In this document: positions 1 through 7,707 of the stretch, in pieces
Layout of the letters: each line of letters opens with the position of its first letter
Numbering within the stretch: the first letter of the stretch is position 1
Translations under genes and position numbers: made by a program
The notes under the pieces: model-generated
Seen by the model: the letters and a program-made list of their open reading frames with translations, nothing else
What the model was told of the DNA's origin: nothing
Databases searched by the model: none
Assembly: GCA_029564115.1 (NCBI GenBank)
Contig: JAKQQP010000254.1
Span: 1-21,178 of the forward strand
Origin: Candidatus Rifleibacteriota bacterium
GTDB taxonomy: Bacteria > Riflebacteria > Ozemobacteria > Ozemobacterales > Ozemobacteraceae
DNA: 21,178 nucleotides
Direction: 5' to 3'

Positions 1-1
1 G

Positions 2-2152
2 GCCGGCGCTCTTGTCGTGCTGGCAACTTTCTACTGTCTGGCAAAAGTGGCAGAGTGGGGCGCCACGCTCAAACTCAGCCCTGAAATCACGGATAAGGCC
101 CGCCTCAACCCGGCGATGACCGAATGGATGTCTTCGGCGCCAATTATCGGCATATTCGTGCTGCTCGGTCTTGCATTCTCGATGCCAGGGCAAATCGATG
201 CCAGCCCGGGCATGCTGACGATGGTCTGTTTCATGGCAATTGCCATCGCCCTGAGCCGCCGGCTCAAATTTGAATACATGGGCGCAATTACCCTGCTGAC
301 CGCAGGTTTCGCGCAGGCTTTCTGGGCACTGCGGCCGGATCTGGCGTCTGCCGGGCAGCCATTCATCTCTATGCTCTGGTCAGGCGGGCTGTATATCGCT
401 TCGCTGATACTGCCATTCGTTCTCTTCAAAGACTTTGCCGTTTCGCGCCGTATCTGGATGAGCTGGTCGATCTTCGAACTCGCTCAGGCGCTTTTCTTTG
501 TCTATGCCGCAGATAAAATGTGGCCGCGCGAAATTTCAGGCTGGATACCGGTCATTCTCGCCTGTCTCAAGTTCCCGACTGTTTCGGCGCTTGTTGCACA
601 ACTGGCCGGCCGTGCCGAACGCAACAGCATTCTCGCCTGCCATGGCGGTGTGCTGCTGTTCTATATTTCTCTGACCCCGTTCCTGCTTCTGGAAACAGGC
701 TGGCTTGGCCTTGTGCTGGTTCTTGAGTCGGTGGGCCTGCTCTGGCTCAATCATCGCGTCGAGCACAACGGACTGCGTCGCGTCGCCGCGGTTATGGCTC
801 CGGTCGGTCTCTATCTGCTTCTCTCATGGCTGCCGCAGATGAAAGGGCCCGAAAGCATCATCATTCTGAACCCGGCGGTTATTTCGGTTCTAGTGGCGGT
901 GATCGCTATGTTTGGCGCAGTGCGCCTTGCCCCGCACCCTGATGATCGTCTCTGGAAGTGGAACATCACCAACTACTTCACCTGGATTGCCGTTCTTACA
1001 GGTTTTTATTTCGTTAACCTGGTAGTGGCTGATATCTTTACCGGCTCACACGTGACCACCGGTTCTACCATCCGCTTTATTCCTCTGGCTGGCGACATTC
1101 TCCACCGCATTGTTTATACAACTCTGTGGGCACTGTTTGGCGCCATACTCTGGAAACGCCAGGACCTGCACATTGCGGTGCGCGTTTTTGGCCTGATTCT
1201 GCTCTGCATTGGCGTTCTCTGGCTGATAATGTTCCCGTTCAGTTATGGTTATGCCGTCGCCGCCATGGCGCCGCTGTTCAATATCGGACTGCTGGCTTAT
1301 CTGCCAATTATGCTGATTCTGCTGTATCTCTTCATGAGCGAACCATGGGGCGAAACCTCGATCAGCATCAAGAACTTTTTCCTGGCCATGCTTCTGATCA
1401 CCGGTTTCCTTGCTCTCAAGGTTATCAAGGCGACGATTTTCCAGGCAGGTCAGCCTCTCGACCTGTTTCAGGCCAAAACGGCATCGATGGCGGTGGCTTC
1501 GGCGGCTGGCTGGATCATCTACGGTCTGGCGATGCTTGTCTGGCCCAAACGCCTCGATCGCCCGTTCAGAATCGCCGGTCTGATTCTGATGTCTCTGGGG
1601 TTGTTGCGCACTATGCTGTTCCCATTCCGATTTGCCGACGACTTTGGTGCCATGACGCCATTGATGAATAGACCCACACTGCTGTTTGCCTTTGCCATCG
1701 GCGTGCTGATCTGGCTGACCCGCCGCCGTCAGGATGCAACCTGGCCGCTGCAGTCGGTTGATTCGCAACCGCTCTTCGCGACGATGCTGGCTGTGATGGT
1801 TTTTTATGTTCTGAATGTTGAAATCGCCAGTGTTTTCGGTCACAGGGAAAGGACCTTCAGCCTGTTGACCCGTGGCAGCCTGGCACATCAGCTTGGCTAT
1901 AGCCTTGGCTGGCTGATCTATGCGATTGGTTTGCTTGCTTCGGGCATAAGATGGAATCAGGTGCGAGCCCGTCAGGCAGCTCTGATTCTGATTCTGGTCA
2001 CTTCTGCCAAAATCTTTCTGAAAGATCTCTGGGATCTCGGGCAGCTCTACCGGGTCGCTTCGTTCATCGGCCTGGCAGCTGTTCTGATGCTGGTTTCATA
2101 TCTGTATCAGCGCTTTCTTGCCAAATCGGGGGGTAATGCCAATGAAAAGTAA
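2..2152 (+). CDS. DUF2339-type multi-pass membrane protein, 5' end cut by window
   Basis: The frame is already open at position 2, so the true start lies outside the window; a GTG at 17 is only the first in-frame start-like codon. The visible roughly 716 residues are almost continuous hydrophobic segments with short loops, consistent with around 20 membrane helices. Counting from the GTG, three related blocks can be seen at about 330-440, 455-575 and 590-700. Each runs from a long N-terminal helix through a G-W-(L/I)-I-Y-like helix to an R-x-x-(G/A)-L-I-L helix and a later F-P-F or D-L-W-D-L segment. The last block (KIFLKDLWDLGQLYRV, then ASFIGLAAVL) matches the typical C-terminus of DUF2339 predicted membrane proteins. 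The molecular function of this family is not known to me. The next gene overlaps it by 11 bases and is of the family often found beside it, so the two probably work together in the envelope. Confidence 0.8.
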   Translation, partial: AGALVVLATFYCLAKVAEWGATLKLSPEITDKARLNPAMTEWMSSAPIIGIFVLLGLAFSMPGQIDASPGMLTMVCFMAIAIALSRRLKFEYMGAITLLTAGFAQAFWALRPDLASAGQPFISMLWSGGLYIASLILPFVLFKDFAVSRRIWMSWSIFELAQALFFVYAADKMWPREISGWIPVILACLKFPTVSALVAQLAGRAERNSILACHGGVLLFYISLTPFLLLETGWLGLVLVLESVGLLWLNHRVEHNGLRRVAAVMAPVGLYLLLSWLPQMKGPESIIILNPAVISVLVAVIAMFGAVRLAPHPDDRLWKWNITNYFTWIAVLTGFYFVNLVVADIFTGSHVTTGSTIRFIPLAGDILHRIVYTTLWALFGAILWKRQDLHIAVRVFGLILLCIGVLWLIMFPFSYGYAVAAMAPLFNIGLLAYLPIMLILLYLFMSEPWGETSISIKNFFLAMLLITGFLALKVIKATIFQAGQPLDLFQAKTASMAVASAAGWIIYGLAMLVWPKRLDRPFRIAGLILMSLGLLRTMLFPFRFADDFGAMTPLMNRPTLLFAFAIGVLIWLTRRRQDATWPLQSVDSQPLFATMLAVMVFYVLNVEIASVFGHRERTFSLLTRGSLAHQLGYSLGWLIYAIGLLASGIRWNQVRARQAALILILVTSAKIFLKDLWDLGQLYRVASFIGLAAVLMLVSYLYQRFLAKSGGNANEK

Positions 2153-4838
2153 TAAAAATATTATTGTGCTTGTCGTTGCGATGCTGGCCATGGCAACCAT
2201 TGCTTCAGCTCAGGGCTGGCTGACCAGGGCAGCGATTCAGATTGCCAGTCCGGGGTACAGGAAGGCGGTTCTGCCGCCGGAACTGCATAGAGTTCCGGCT
2301 GAGGTTGGCACTTTGGGTAATCTCGACATCGCGGTTGTCGGGCCCGACGGCAAATTTCGCGCCTGCGATCTGTTTATGCGCACCGCCGGCCGATACGAAG
2401 CGATTGCGGTTGCTGCCGAGAAAGTCACTTTGCTCGATGACCGCCGTATTCTATGGGAAGGCGCACTGAAACCCGATTTGCTTTACAGCTCCATCAGAGT
2501 CGTTCTTAACGGTGGAAGTTTTACCGGAAAAGCTGATTTTGAAGCCTTATCCGGCGAAACCTGGCAGATGCTTGCTACCGGAACTGCTCTCATGCCGCAG
2601 AATGGCGAAACAGCCGCGGAAATCAGGTTTCCTGAAGCAAAATTTGCCAGAGTCAGATGTTACTTTACCGGTTTCGACGAATATTTCAAGCAGACCCCGG
2701 TTTTTGTGCAGTCGGTAAATTTGACCGGCCGCAAGCCTGGAACCGATTTTGAATACAGAGTTCTGCAACCCGAATTTGAACAGAGCGAAATCGAACAGGG
2801 CGTTGAAACCCGTGTATTTATGCCTGGTTCAGGTCTGCGCATCGAGTCGATCGAAATTCAGACTTCAGCGCAGTTCAAGGGACAATGGCAGGTTGGCCGC
2901 GAAGAAATCAAGCTTGGCCGTCGTGAGTTTGTTCCGGTCAGCGAGGGCAGCAACCAGGCGATCTCCGGCGAAGAGAAAACTCTCAAAATAAATTACCAGA
3001 AGGTCTGGGGCAACAGGGCTCTGCTGCTGCGCATGACTTCTGATTCGTATTTTGGCAGCATCGAACAGGTAAGGGTTAAGGTGAGACTGCCGAGTATTCA
3101 GTTCGTTGCCGACCAGCCCGGTCAATATGCTCTCGAAACCGGGCACCAGAGAGAAAATCGCGTTCTCGATGAGCCGGTCGAAGACAAGTCAGCAGTCAGT
3201 GAAACGATTGTTTTCGAAAAGTCTGAAGAAAACATAAGTCTGCAGGCTGAAAGCATGCTTAAAACCTTTACCCCGAAAGGGGCCCCGTTTAATGCTGACG
3301 GTTACAGGTGGCAGGCCGGCTTTAAAGTTCCTGCCACCGGCTTTTTTCAACTGGTGACCAATGAAAAAATAAGCCTCGACCAGGCCCCGGCCGCGTTGAG
3401 AATTGTCAAAGATGGTTTTCAGATTCCGTATTTTCTGGGTGGCACAGAATTGCGCGAACTTGAAATCAAAGCCGATGCTGAATATGACCAGGCCGGCAAC
3501 CGCACGCTTTTTATCATCAGACTGCCCGAGAAACTGAAGAAGCCGACGGCACTAAAATTCAAGGCGCGTGGCATTTTTACCAGAAAACTGAAATTCGAAA
3601 AACATGAACTTGGGCAGATCAGCTGGCAGTATTGGCGTGAAGCCAACTGGGTCAATAATACCGATTCTGAGAGCGAGTTTCAGTTGAGTCTTGCTGATTT
3701 TCCGGCCGATCAGAAGGAAATCCGGCTGACCGTGGAGCACGGCAGCAACCAGAAGCTTGAAATTGCCGGTTTTAAAGGCCTTTACCCAGCTTTCGATCTT
3801 TTCTTCGTCGCGGGTGAAGCAGGTGACTACAGCCTTGTTGGCGGTAACGCCGCTGCGGTTGCGCCGGTTTATGATCTCGCGATGATCGAAAGAAAGCTCA
3901 GCGAGCTGGCTCCTGAAAAAATCAGACTTGAAAGCATCGAGTTCATTGCTTCCGGAACGGTTGCCGCTTCGGGCGAACCAGTGGTCGAGCAGGGGGCTCC
4001 TTTCAGTGATGCCGGTTACAGCTGGGTGGCAACTTTTTCGGCCCCGGTCGCCGGGTTTTATCAGCTGGCACTCAATCTTAAAGCAGCTCTTGACAGTAAC
4101 CCCGATGGCATCAGACTGGTGCGCAACGGGCTGCAGGTGCCGTATTTCCCGGGGCAGACCTCTGAATCGTCTATCGATCTGAAATTTACTTCTGAATACA
4201 GTCGTGAAAGCAATACAACAGTAATCAATATTGAATTACCGGCAGCTTCAAAGCAATGGAACAACATCGAGTTTACTGCCGGCGGCGTTTTCAGCCGCAA
4301 CTTGAACCTTGAAATCAGAAAACCCGGCAAGCTCGGCTGGAAAACCTTTACAACCAGCACCTGGAAAAATGCCAATGACAACGCCGGAAAGCACCGGATC
4401 AGTCTCAATGGCCTGCCCGAAGGCGAGACCGAGCTGCGCCTGTCTATACCTCATGGCGATAACAGCCCGATACAGGTCGCTTCGGTAAAAGGGCTCTATA
4501 CCAGCCGAACTTTGCTGTTTCTTGCCAACGAGCCCGGCGATTACCATGTTTATGGCGGGAACCCCGCAGCGAAAGCGCCACGCTACGATCTGGCCATGAT
4601 CAGCGATTCACTGCTCACTCGCGAACCCCAGAAGATTCAGCTCGGCGAGCCGGCCTCGCACAGCGGAGCCAGTCAGGTCAAAAAGCAGGTTGAAGAAGCT
4701 TTCAGTGATCGCGGCTGGGGCATTTATGCAATTCTCGGTCTGGTTACCGCGATTCTGCTGGTGCTGATCGTGCGCCTTTTCCCGGAAGAAAAGAAGGCTG
4801 AAGCTGCCACCGATGCAAAACCGGAAAACAAAGAATAG
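2142..4838 (+). CDS. DUF3999-like secreted protein with C-terminal membrane anchor and tandem duplication
   Basis: This 898-residue protein begins with a signal peptide (K-S-N-K, then a hydrophobic stretch ending in A-S-A-Q near residue 24). It ends with one membrane helix at about 861-879 and a short charged tail, so most of it should lie outside the cytoplasm, anchored by the C-terminus. I chose ATG 2142 because a G-rich Shine-Dalgarno (GGGGGG, 2128-2133) sits 8 bases upstream; ATG 2136 is too close to it. Residues about 380-617 and 618-855 are two diverged copies with a period of exactly 238 residues: GAPFNADGYRW/GAPFSDAGYSW at their starts and YDLAMI at 577 and 815. A third, shorter copy of the G-x-Y-x-L/V-x-G-G-N motif region lies near 319-338. 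Position after a DUF2339 gene, topology and the beta-rich repeats suggest DUF3999. The function is unknown; an envelope complex with its neighbour is inference. Confidence 0.7.
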   Translation: MKSNKNIIVLVVAMLAMATIASAQGWLTRAAIQIASPGYRKAVLPPELHRVPAEVGTLGNLDIAVVGPDGKFRACDLFMRTAGRYEAIAVAAEKVTLLDDRRILWEGALKPDLLYSSIRVVLNGGSFTGKADFEALSGETWQMLATGTALMPQNGETAAEIRFPEAKFARVRCYFTGFDEYFKQTPVFVQSVNLTGRKPGTDFEYRVLQPEFEQSEIEQGVETRVFMPGSGLRIESIEIQTSAQFKGQWQVGREEIKLGRREFVPVSEGSNQAISGEEKTLKINYQKVWGNRALLLRMTSDSYFGSIEQVRVKVRLPSIQFVADQPGQYALETGHQRENRVLDEPVEDKSAVSETIVFEKSEENISLQAESMLKTFTPKGAPFNADGYRWQAGFKVPATGFFQLVTNEKISLDQAPAALRIVKDGFQIPYFLGGTELRELEIKADAEYDQAGNRTLFIIRLPEKLKKPTALKFKARGIFTRKLKFEKHELGQISWQYWREANWVNNTDSESEFQLSLADFPADQKEIRLTVEHGSNQKLEIAGFKGLYPAFDLFFVAGEAGDYSLVGGNAAAVAPVYDLAMIERKLSELAPEKIRLESIEFIASGTVAASGEPVVEQGAPFSDAGYSWVATFSAPVAGFYQLALNLKAALDSNPDGIRLVRNGLQVPYFPGQTSESSIDLKFTSEYSRESNTTVINIELPAASKQWNNIEFTAGGVFSRNLNLEIRKPGKLGWKTFTTSTWKNANDNAGKHRISLNGLPEGETELRLSIPHGDNSPIQVASVKGLYTSRTLLFLANEPGDYHVYGGNPAAKAPRYDLAMISDSLLTREPQKIQLGEPASHSGASQVKKQVEEAFSDRGWGIYAILGLVTAILLVLIVRLFPEEKKAEAATDAKPENKE

Positions 4839-4839
4839 C

Positions 4840-4888
4840 CACAGATAAAACGATCGGCCACGGATAGACACTGATAAACGCGGATAAA
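4840..4888. repeat. Short 10-nt periodic repeat (CACNGATAAA type)
   Basis: Three adjoining 10-mers, CACGGATAGA (4859-4868), CACTGATAAA (4869-4878) and CGCGGATAAA (4879-4888), plus a fourth, CACAGATAAA (4840-4849), spaced off by 9 bases, start 1 base after the stop codon of the DUF3999-like gene. Similar CACAGATAAACACGGATAAA strings occur as dispersed intergenic repeats in many unrelated bacterial genomes. The role is unknown. No open frame crosses this segment on either strand as a credible gene. Confidence 0.6.
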
Positions 4889-4911
4889 AACGGCTGAGTC
4901 AAATTTTCAGA

Positions 4912-4956
4912 CGCAATAAAAAAGCCCCCGGCAATGCCGGGGGCTTTTTTATTGCG
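4912..4956. terminator. Bidirectional rho-independent terminator
   Basis: The arms 4912-4933 and 4935-4956 are perfect inverted copies of 22 bases around a single central A. A GC-rich core (GCCCCCGGC with GCCGGGGGC) with an AAT loop is flanked by A6 on one side and T6 on the other. Read from either strand this gives a strong hairpin followed by a U-run. It lies 73 bases after the DUF3999-like stop and 1 base after the helicase stop, so it ends both converging transcripts. Confidence 0.93.
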
Positions 4957-4957
4957 A

Positions 4958-6985
4958 TCAGAAAATATCTGGCAGGTGGCTGTTGTCTTTGCGGCGCTGT
5001 GGCTGGCGCTGTTCGTTACGGGTTTCATTGCGCTGCTGATTGTTGCGGTTCCCGGTGGTCGTGGTTTCGCGCTGGGCGGGTCTTTCAGAAGTGCGGTGGG
5101 TCTGGTGAGTGGTTGTGGCGGTTCTGTGACCGGCAGTCTGGTGTCTGGTCGGTTCGCCGGCGGTCGTAGTTCTTCTGGTTTCGTGCTGCCGGGTTGTGGG
5201 TTTTTCGGTAACTCTTGCGTGGTTACTGGTGCTGGCAGTTCTGGTTGTTGTCGGAGTGCCATTGCGGCGAGCCTGTTTTTCGGCGGCTCTGGCGCGGCAG
5301 GCTGATTTGAAGGCACGTATTTCGGCAATGCGCTGTGCCAGAGGGACTTCGAGAGCTTCGGCCGGTTTTGAATTGTAATCGAAGTTTTCGAGTTTTACCT
5401 GTTCGATGCGGGTTTTGATGGTGCGTTCGATCTGGCAGAAGTCGTGCAGCTCATCGGCTGAAACCAGGGTGTAAGAGTAGCCGGTCATATTGGCGCGGGC
5501 GGTGCGGCCGGCGCGGTGCACGTAATCTTCGACGACGTGCGGCACATCGAAGTTGATGACATGCGAAACGGCTTCGACATCGATGCCGCGTGAAGCGATA
5601 TCGGTGGCGACGAGAACTCTGACTTTGCCGTTGCGGAAATCTTCGAGAGCTTTGGTGCGCTGCAGCTGGCTGCGGTTGCCGTTGATGAAATCGGTCGGCA
5701 CATTCTGGCGGTCAAGGAACTGGGCCAGTCTTTTGGCGCGGTGTTTGGTGCGGGTGAAGATAATGGCGCTGCGGATCTGGTGCTGGTCGATGATGTTGAT
5801 CAGCAGTTCCTGTTTGAGGTTGTCGTTGACTCTGAAAGCTCTGTGTTCGATGCCGGTTGCAGTGATCTGCGGGCGTTCGATATCGACCGAAACCGGTTTG
5901 TTGAGCATATCTTTTGAAAGGGCAACAATCGGAGCCGGCAGAGTGGCAGAGAAGAAAAGGGTCTGGCGGCTGGTCGGGGCCGGCAGGGCTTTGAGAACGC
6001 GGCGGATATCGGGCAGGAAACCCATGTCGAGCATACGGTCAGCTTCGTCGAGAACGAGATATTCGAGGTGGGGGAGCTTGCCGTAGCTCTGGTTGAAATG
6101 GTCGAGAAGACGGCCGGGGCAGGCGACCATGATGTCTACCTGCTGTCGGAAAGCGGTTTCCTGAGGCAGCATGCTGACGCCGCCGAATACAGGGGCGCAA
6201 CTGAGGTCAGTGCACTGAGCCAGATCATTGAAATGCTGGCAGATCTGGGCGGCGAGTTCGCGGGTCGGGGTGAGAATCAGCGCGCGGGTGCGGGCGGTAA
6301 TGCGGCCGGTAGTTCTTTTTTCGGCTTCGCGGCTGTTGATGATGCGGTGCATGATCGGCAGCAGAAAAGCTGCGGTTTTGCCGCTGCCGGTCTGTGAACT
6401 GGCCAGCAGATCGTGACCGGCGATACCGGCCGGAATGGTTTTCTGCTGAATCGGGGTCGGGGTGGTGAAACCGTTGCGGGCGATGCCCTTCTGAAGGTCG
6501 GGGTGCAGAGTGGCGAAAACCGAACCGGTTGTTTGCTCAGTCTGAGCCTGCGTCACGATTGTGTCGGGCGCAGTTTCAGTGATGCTGTGGTGGTCGGTTC
6601 TGGTATTGTTTTCGATATGGTGGGCAATGGTTTTTGTGTGGTTCTGGTGGTTTGTCATGTTGCTGTTTTCAGTATTGTGGGCAGTGGTTCTGCTATGATT
6701 GCGGTGGTTGGTATGAGTATCTTTTTCAGTGTTGCGGTGAGTAGTTCTGGTGTTGTTTTCGATATTGTGAGTGGTGGTTCTTTCGTGATGATTCCGGCTG
6801 GTTCTGGTTTCATTTTCGGTGGTGTGAGCGGTGTTTTCGTTCTGCCGGGTTCTGGTTTCAGTATGCTTGTTAATGGTAATTGTTCTTTCTTTGGTGTTGG
6901 TGGTTTCGGGATTCTGATTCAATTCAGAATTGTGATTGTGACTTTTTTCACGGGTAGCGGTGGTGCGACTAAAATGAGTAGGCAT
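4958..6985 (-). CDS. RhlE-type DEAD-box ATP-dependent RNA helicase with repeat-rich N-terminal extension
   Basis: This is a cytoplasmic RNA helicase that unwinds RNA duplexes using ATP. Motifs are in order: Q motif (GFTTPTPIQ, about 172-180), Walker A (SQTGSGKT, 197-204), PTREL (240-244), DEAD (313-316), SAT (346-348), ATDIASRGIDV (460-470) and HRAGRTARA (490-498). The last has Ala where most members have Gly. The core spans about 155-545 of 675 residues. The C-terminal 100 residues are Thr/Arg/Asn-rich and disordered-looking, as in many RhlE proteins. Unusually, the first 150 residues are also low-complexity, dominated by Thr, Asn, His and Arg in loose 18-19 residue repeats. The ATG at 6985 has only a weak GGA-type ribosome site. 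A GTG at residue 144 could start a shorter form but lacks a Shine-Dalgarno. It is transcribed in the same direction as the glycan operon but has its own promoter candidate, and it ends at the shared terminator. Confidence 0.93.
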   Translation of the reverse strand: MPTHFSRTTATREKSHNHNSELNQNPETTNTKERTITINKHTETRTRQNENTAHTTENETRTSRNHHERTTTHNIENNTRTTHRNTEKDTHTNHRNHSRTTAHNTENSNMTNHQNHTKTIAHHIENNTRTDHHSITETAPDTIVTQAQTEQTTGSVFATLHPDLQKGIARNGFTTPTPIQQKTIPAGIAGHDLLASSQTGSGKTAAFLLPIMHRIINSREAEKRTTGRITARTRALILTPTRELAAQICQHFNDLAQCTDLSCAPVFGGVSMLPQETAFRQQVDIMVACPGRLLDHFNQSYGKLPHLEYLVLDEADRMLDMGFLPDIRRVLKALPAPTSRQTLFFSATLPAPIVALSKDMLNKPVSVDIERPQITATGIEHRAFRVNDNLKQELLINIIDQHQIRSAIIFTRTKHRAKRLAQFLDRQNVPTDFINGNRSQLQRTKALEDFRNGKVRVLVATDIASRGIDVEAVSHVINFDVPHVVEDYVHRAGRTARANMTGYSYTLVSADELHDFCQIERTIKTRIEQVKLENFDYNSKPAEALEVPLAQRIAEIRAFKSACRARAAEKQARRNGTPTTTRTASTSNHARVTEKPTTRQHETRRTTTAGEPTRHQTAGHRTATTTHQTHRTSERPAQRETTTTGNRNNQQRNETRNEQRQPQRRKDNSHLPDIF

Positions 6986-7116
6986 GAAATATCCATTTCT
7001 TTTTCGGTGGAGGCAGGGCTCAAAACCGATTATGCCGGCTGAGCGAAGGGGCTTGGTTAATCCGCCGGAAAAAAACCGCCCACTGTTTGACCGCTAAACT
7101 GCGGTAATATTCTGCA

Positions 7117-7145
7117 AGTATAACAGAATTTTTTGATATTGGCAA
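7117..7145 (-). promoter_or_regulatory. Sigma70-like promoter for the helicase gene
   Basis: On the minus strand, TTGCCA (7145-7140) and TATACT (7122-7117) are separated by exactly 17 bases. The predicted transcription start is near 7110, giving a leader of about 125 bases. A small hairpin, ACCGC-TAAACT-GCGGT (7090-7105, 5-bp stem), would sit almost at the 5' end of the mRNA. The rest of the 6986-7168 gap shows no gene and no obvious terminator for the upstream operon. Confidence 0.5.
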
Positions 7146-7168
7146 ATATCCTGCCGATGATTAATTGA

Positions 7169-7654
7169 TCAGGGTTCCTGCGGAGTGTAGGAATTTTTTC
7201 CAAGTATTTGAGCTGCCTCTTCATTTGACAGTTTCATTCTGGGAACCCAATTTGCTGGTTTGCGTGCGATCAGCAGCCATGAATCTTTTAAACCATCGAA
7301 GACATCGGTAATTTTAAGATAAAGCGGTCGCAGAAAAAGCGGGACTTTGGCGAGCATGTGATCGCAGCCATGCACTGAGATCAGCTGCAGACCCAGAAAC
7401 TTTGTAAGAAGAACCAGGTCACTGTGGACATATTCTCTTACATGGCCGCGCCATTCTCCCGGATACCAGTAGTATCCTCCGTAATCCGGGAGATTTGTTC
7501 TGCCGCGGAGAACATCAATACGTTTGCGTATGTTAACCGCGTTTGGAACCGTAATGAAAAGAAGGCCATCTTCCTTGAGGAACTGGAGCAGGAGAACGAG
7601 CAGCTCGCGCGGGGAATTGTGAAGATGTTCAAGAACATCATGCAGCATGATCAT
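7169..7654 (-). CDS. Class I SAM methyltransferase, C-terminal fragment (frameshifted gene)
   Basis: This 161-residue piece begins at the internal motif M-I-M-L-H-D-V-L-E-H-L, which in Methyltransf_11/23 type enzymes follows the SAM-binding half, and continues with FITVPN and the rest of the fold. It has no motif I of its own. The same frame stays open upstream of its first ATG through codons reading I-N-I-N-F-T-L-L-E-N-Q-N-L, which joins smoothly onto the fragment ending at 7708 if one base is added near 7717-7722. It is therefore best read as the second half of a broken gene rather than an independent protein. It is the last gene of the glycan operon, and no intrinsic terminator follows it. 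Confidence 0.75.
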   Translation of the reverse strand: MIMLHDVLEHLHNSPRELLVLLLQFLKEDGLLFITVPNAVNIRKRIDVLRGRTNLPDYGGYYWYPGEWRGHVREYVHSDLVLLTKFLGLQLISVHGCDHMLAKVPLFLRPLYLKITDVFDGLKDSWLLIARKPANWVPRMKLSNEEAAQILGKNSYTPQEP

Positions 7655-7707
7655 GTCAAATTCTGACTTTTCATATTGCAGATTCTGATTTTCGAGTAGA
7701 GTGAAAT

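Noticed and set aside
1046..1888. 280-codon open frame on the minus strand opposite the DUF2339-type gene
   Set aside because: Gln/His/Arg-rich translation with no recognisable motif; it is the antisense of a hydrophobic membrane gene whose own frame is clearly coding.
6581..6841. Possible CRISPR-like or intergenic repeat array
   Set aside because: The repeats are degenerate, have no constant unit separated by unique spacers, and keep the helicase reading frame open throughout; they are protein-level repeats.
6413..7042. 209-codon hydrophobic open frame on the plus strand opposite the helicase N-terminus
   Set aside because: It mirrors the Thr/Asn/His codons of the repeat region (antisense Val/Gly/Ser) and the Walker A region. 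The helicase motifs fix the coding strand for most of it, and there is no convincing ribosome site.
7040..7168. Intrinsic terminator for the glycan operon
   Set aside because: Only a 5-bp hairpin without a U-run and a weak AT-rich palindrome are present; nothing qualifies, so read-through into the helicase gene is possible.
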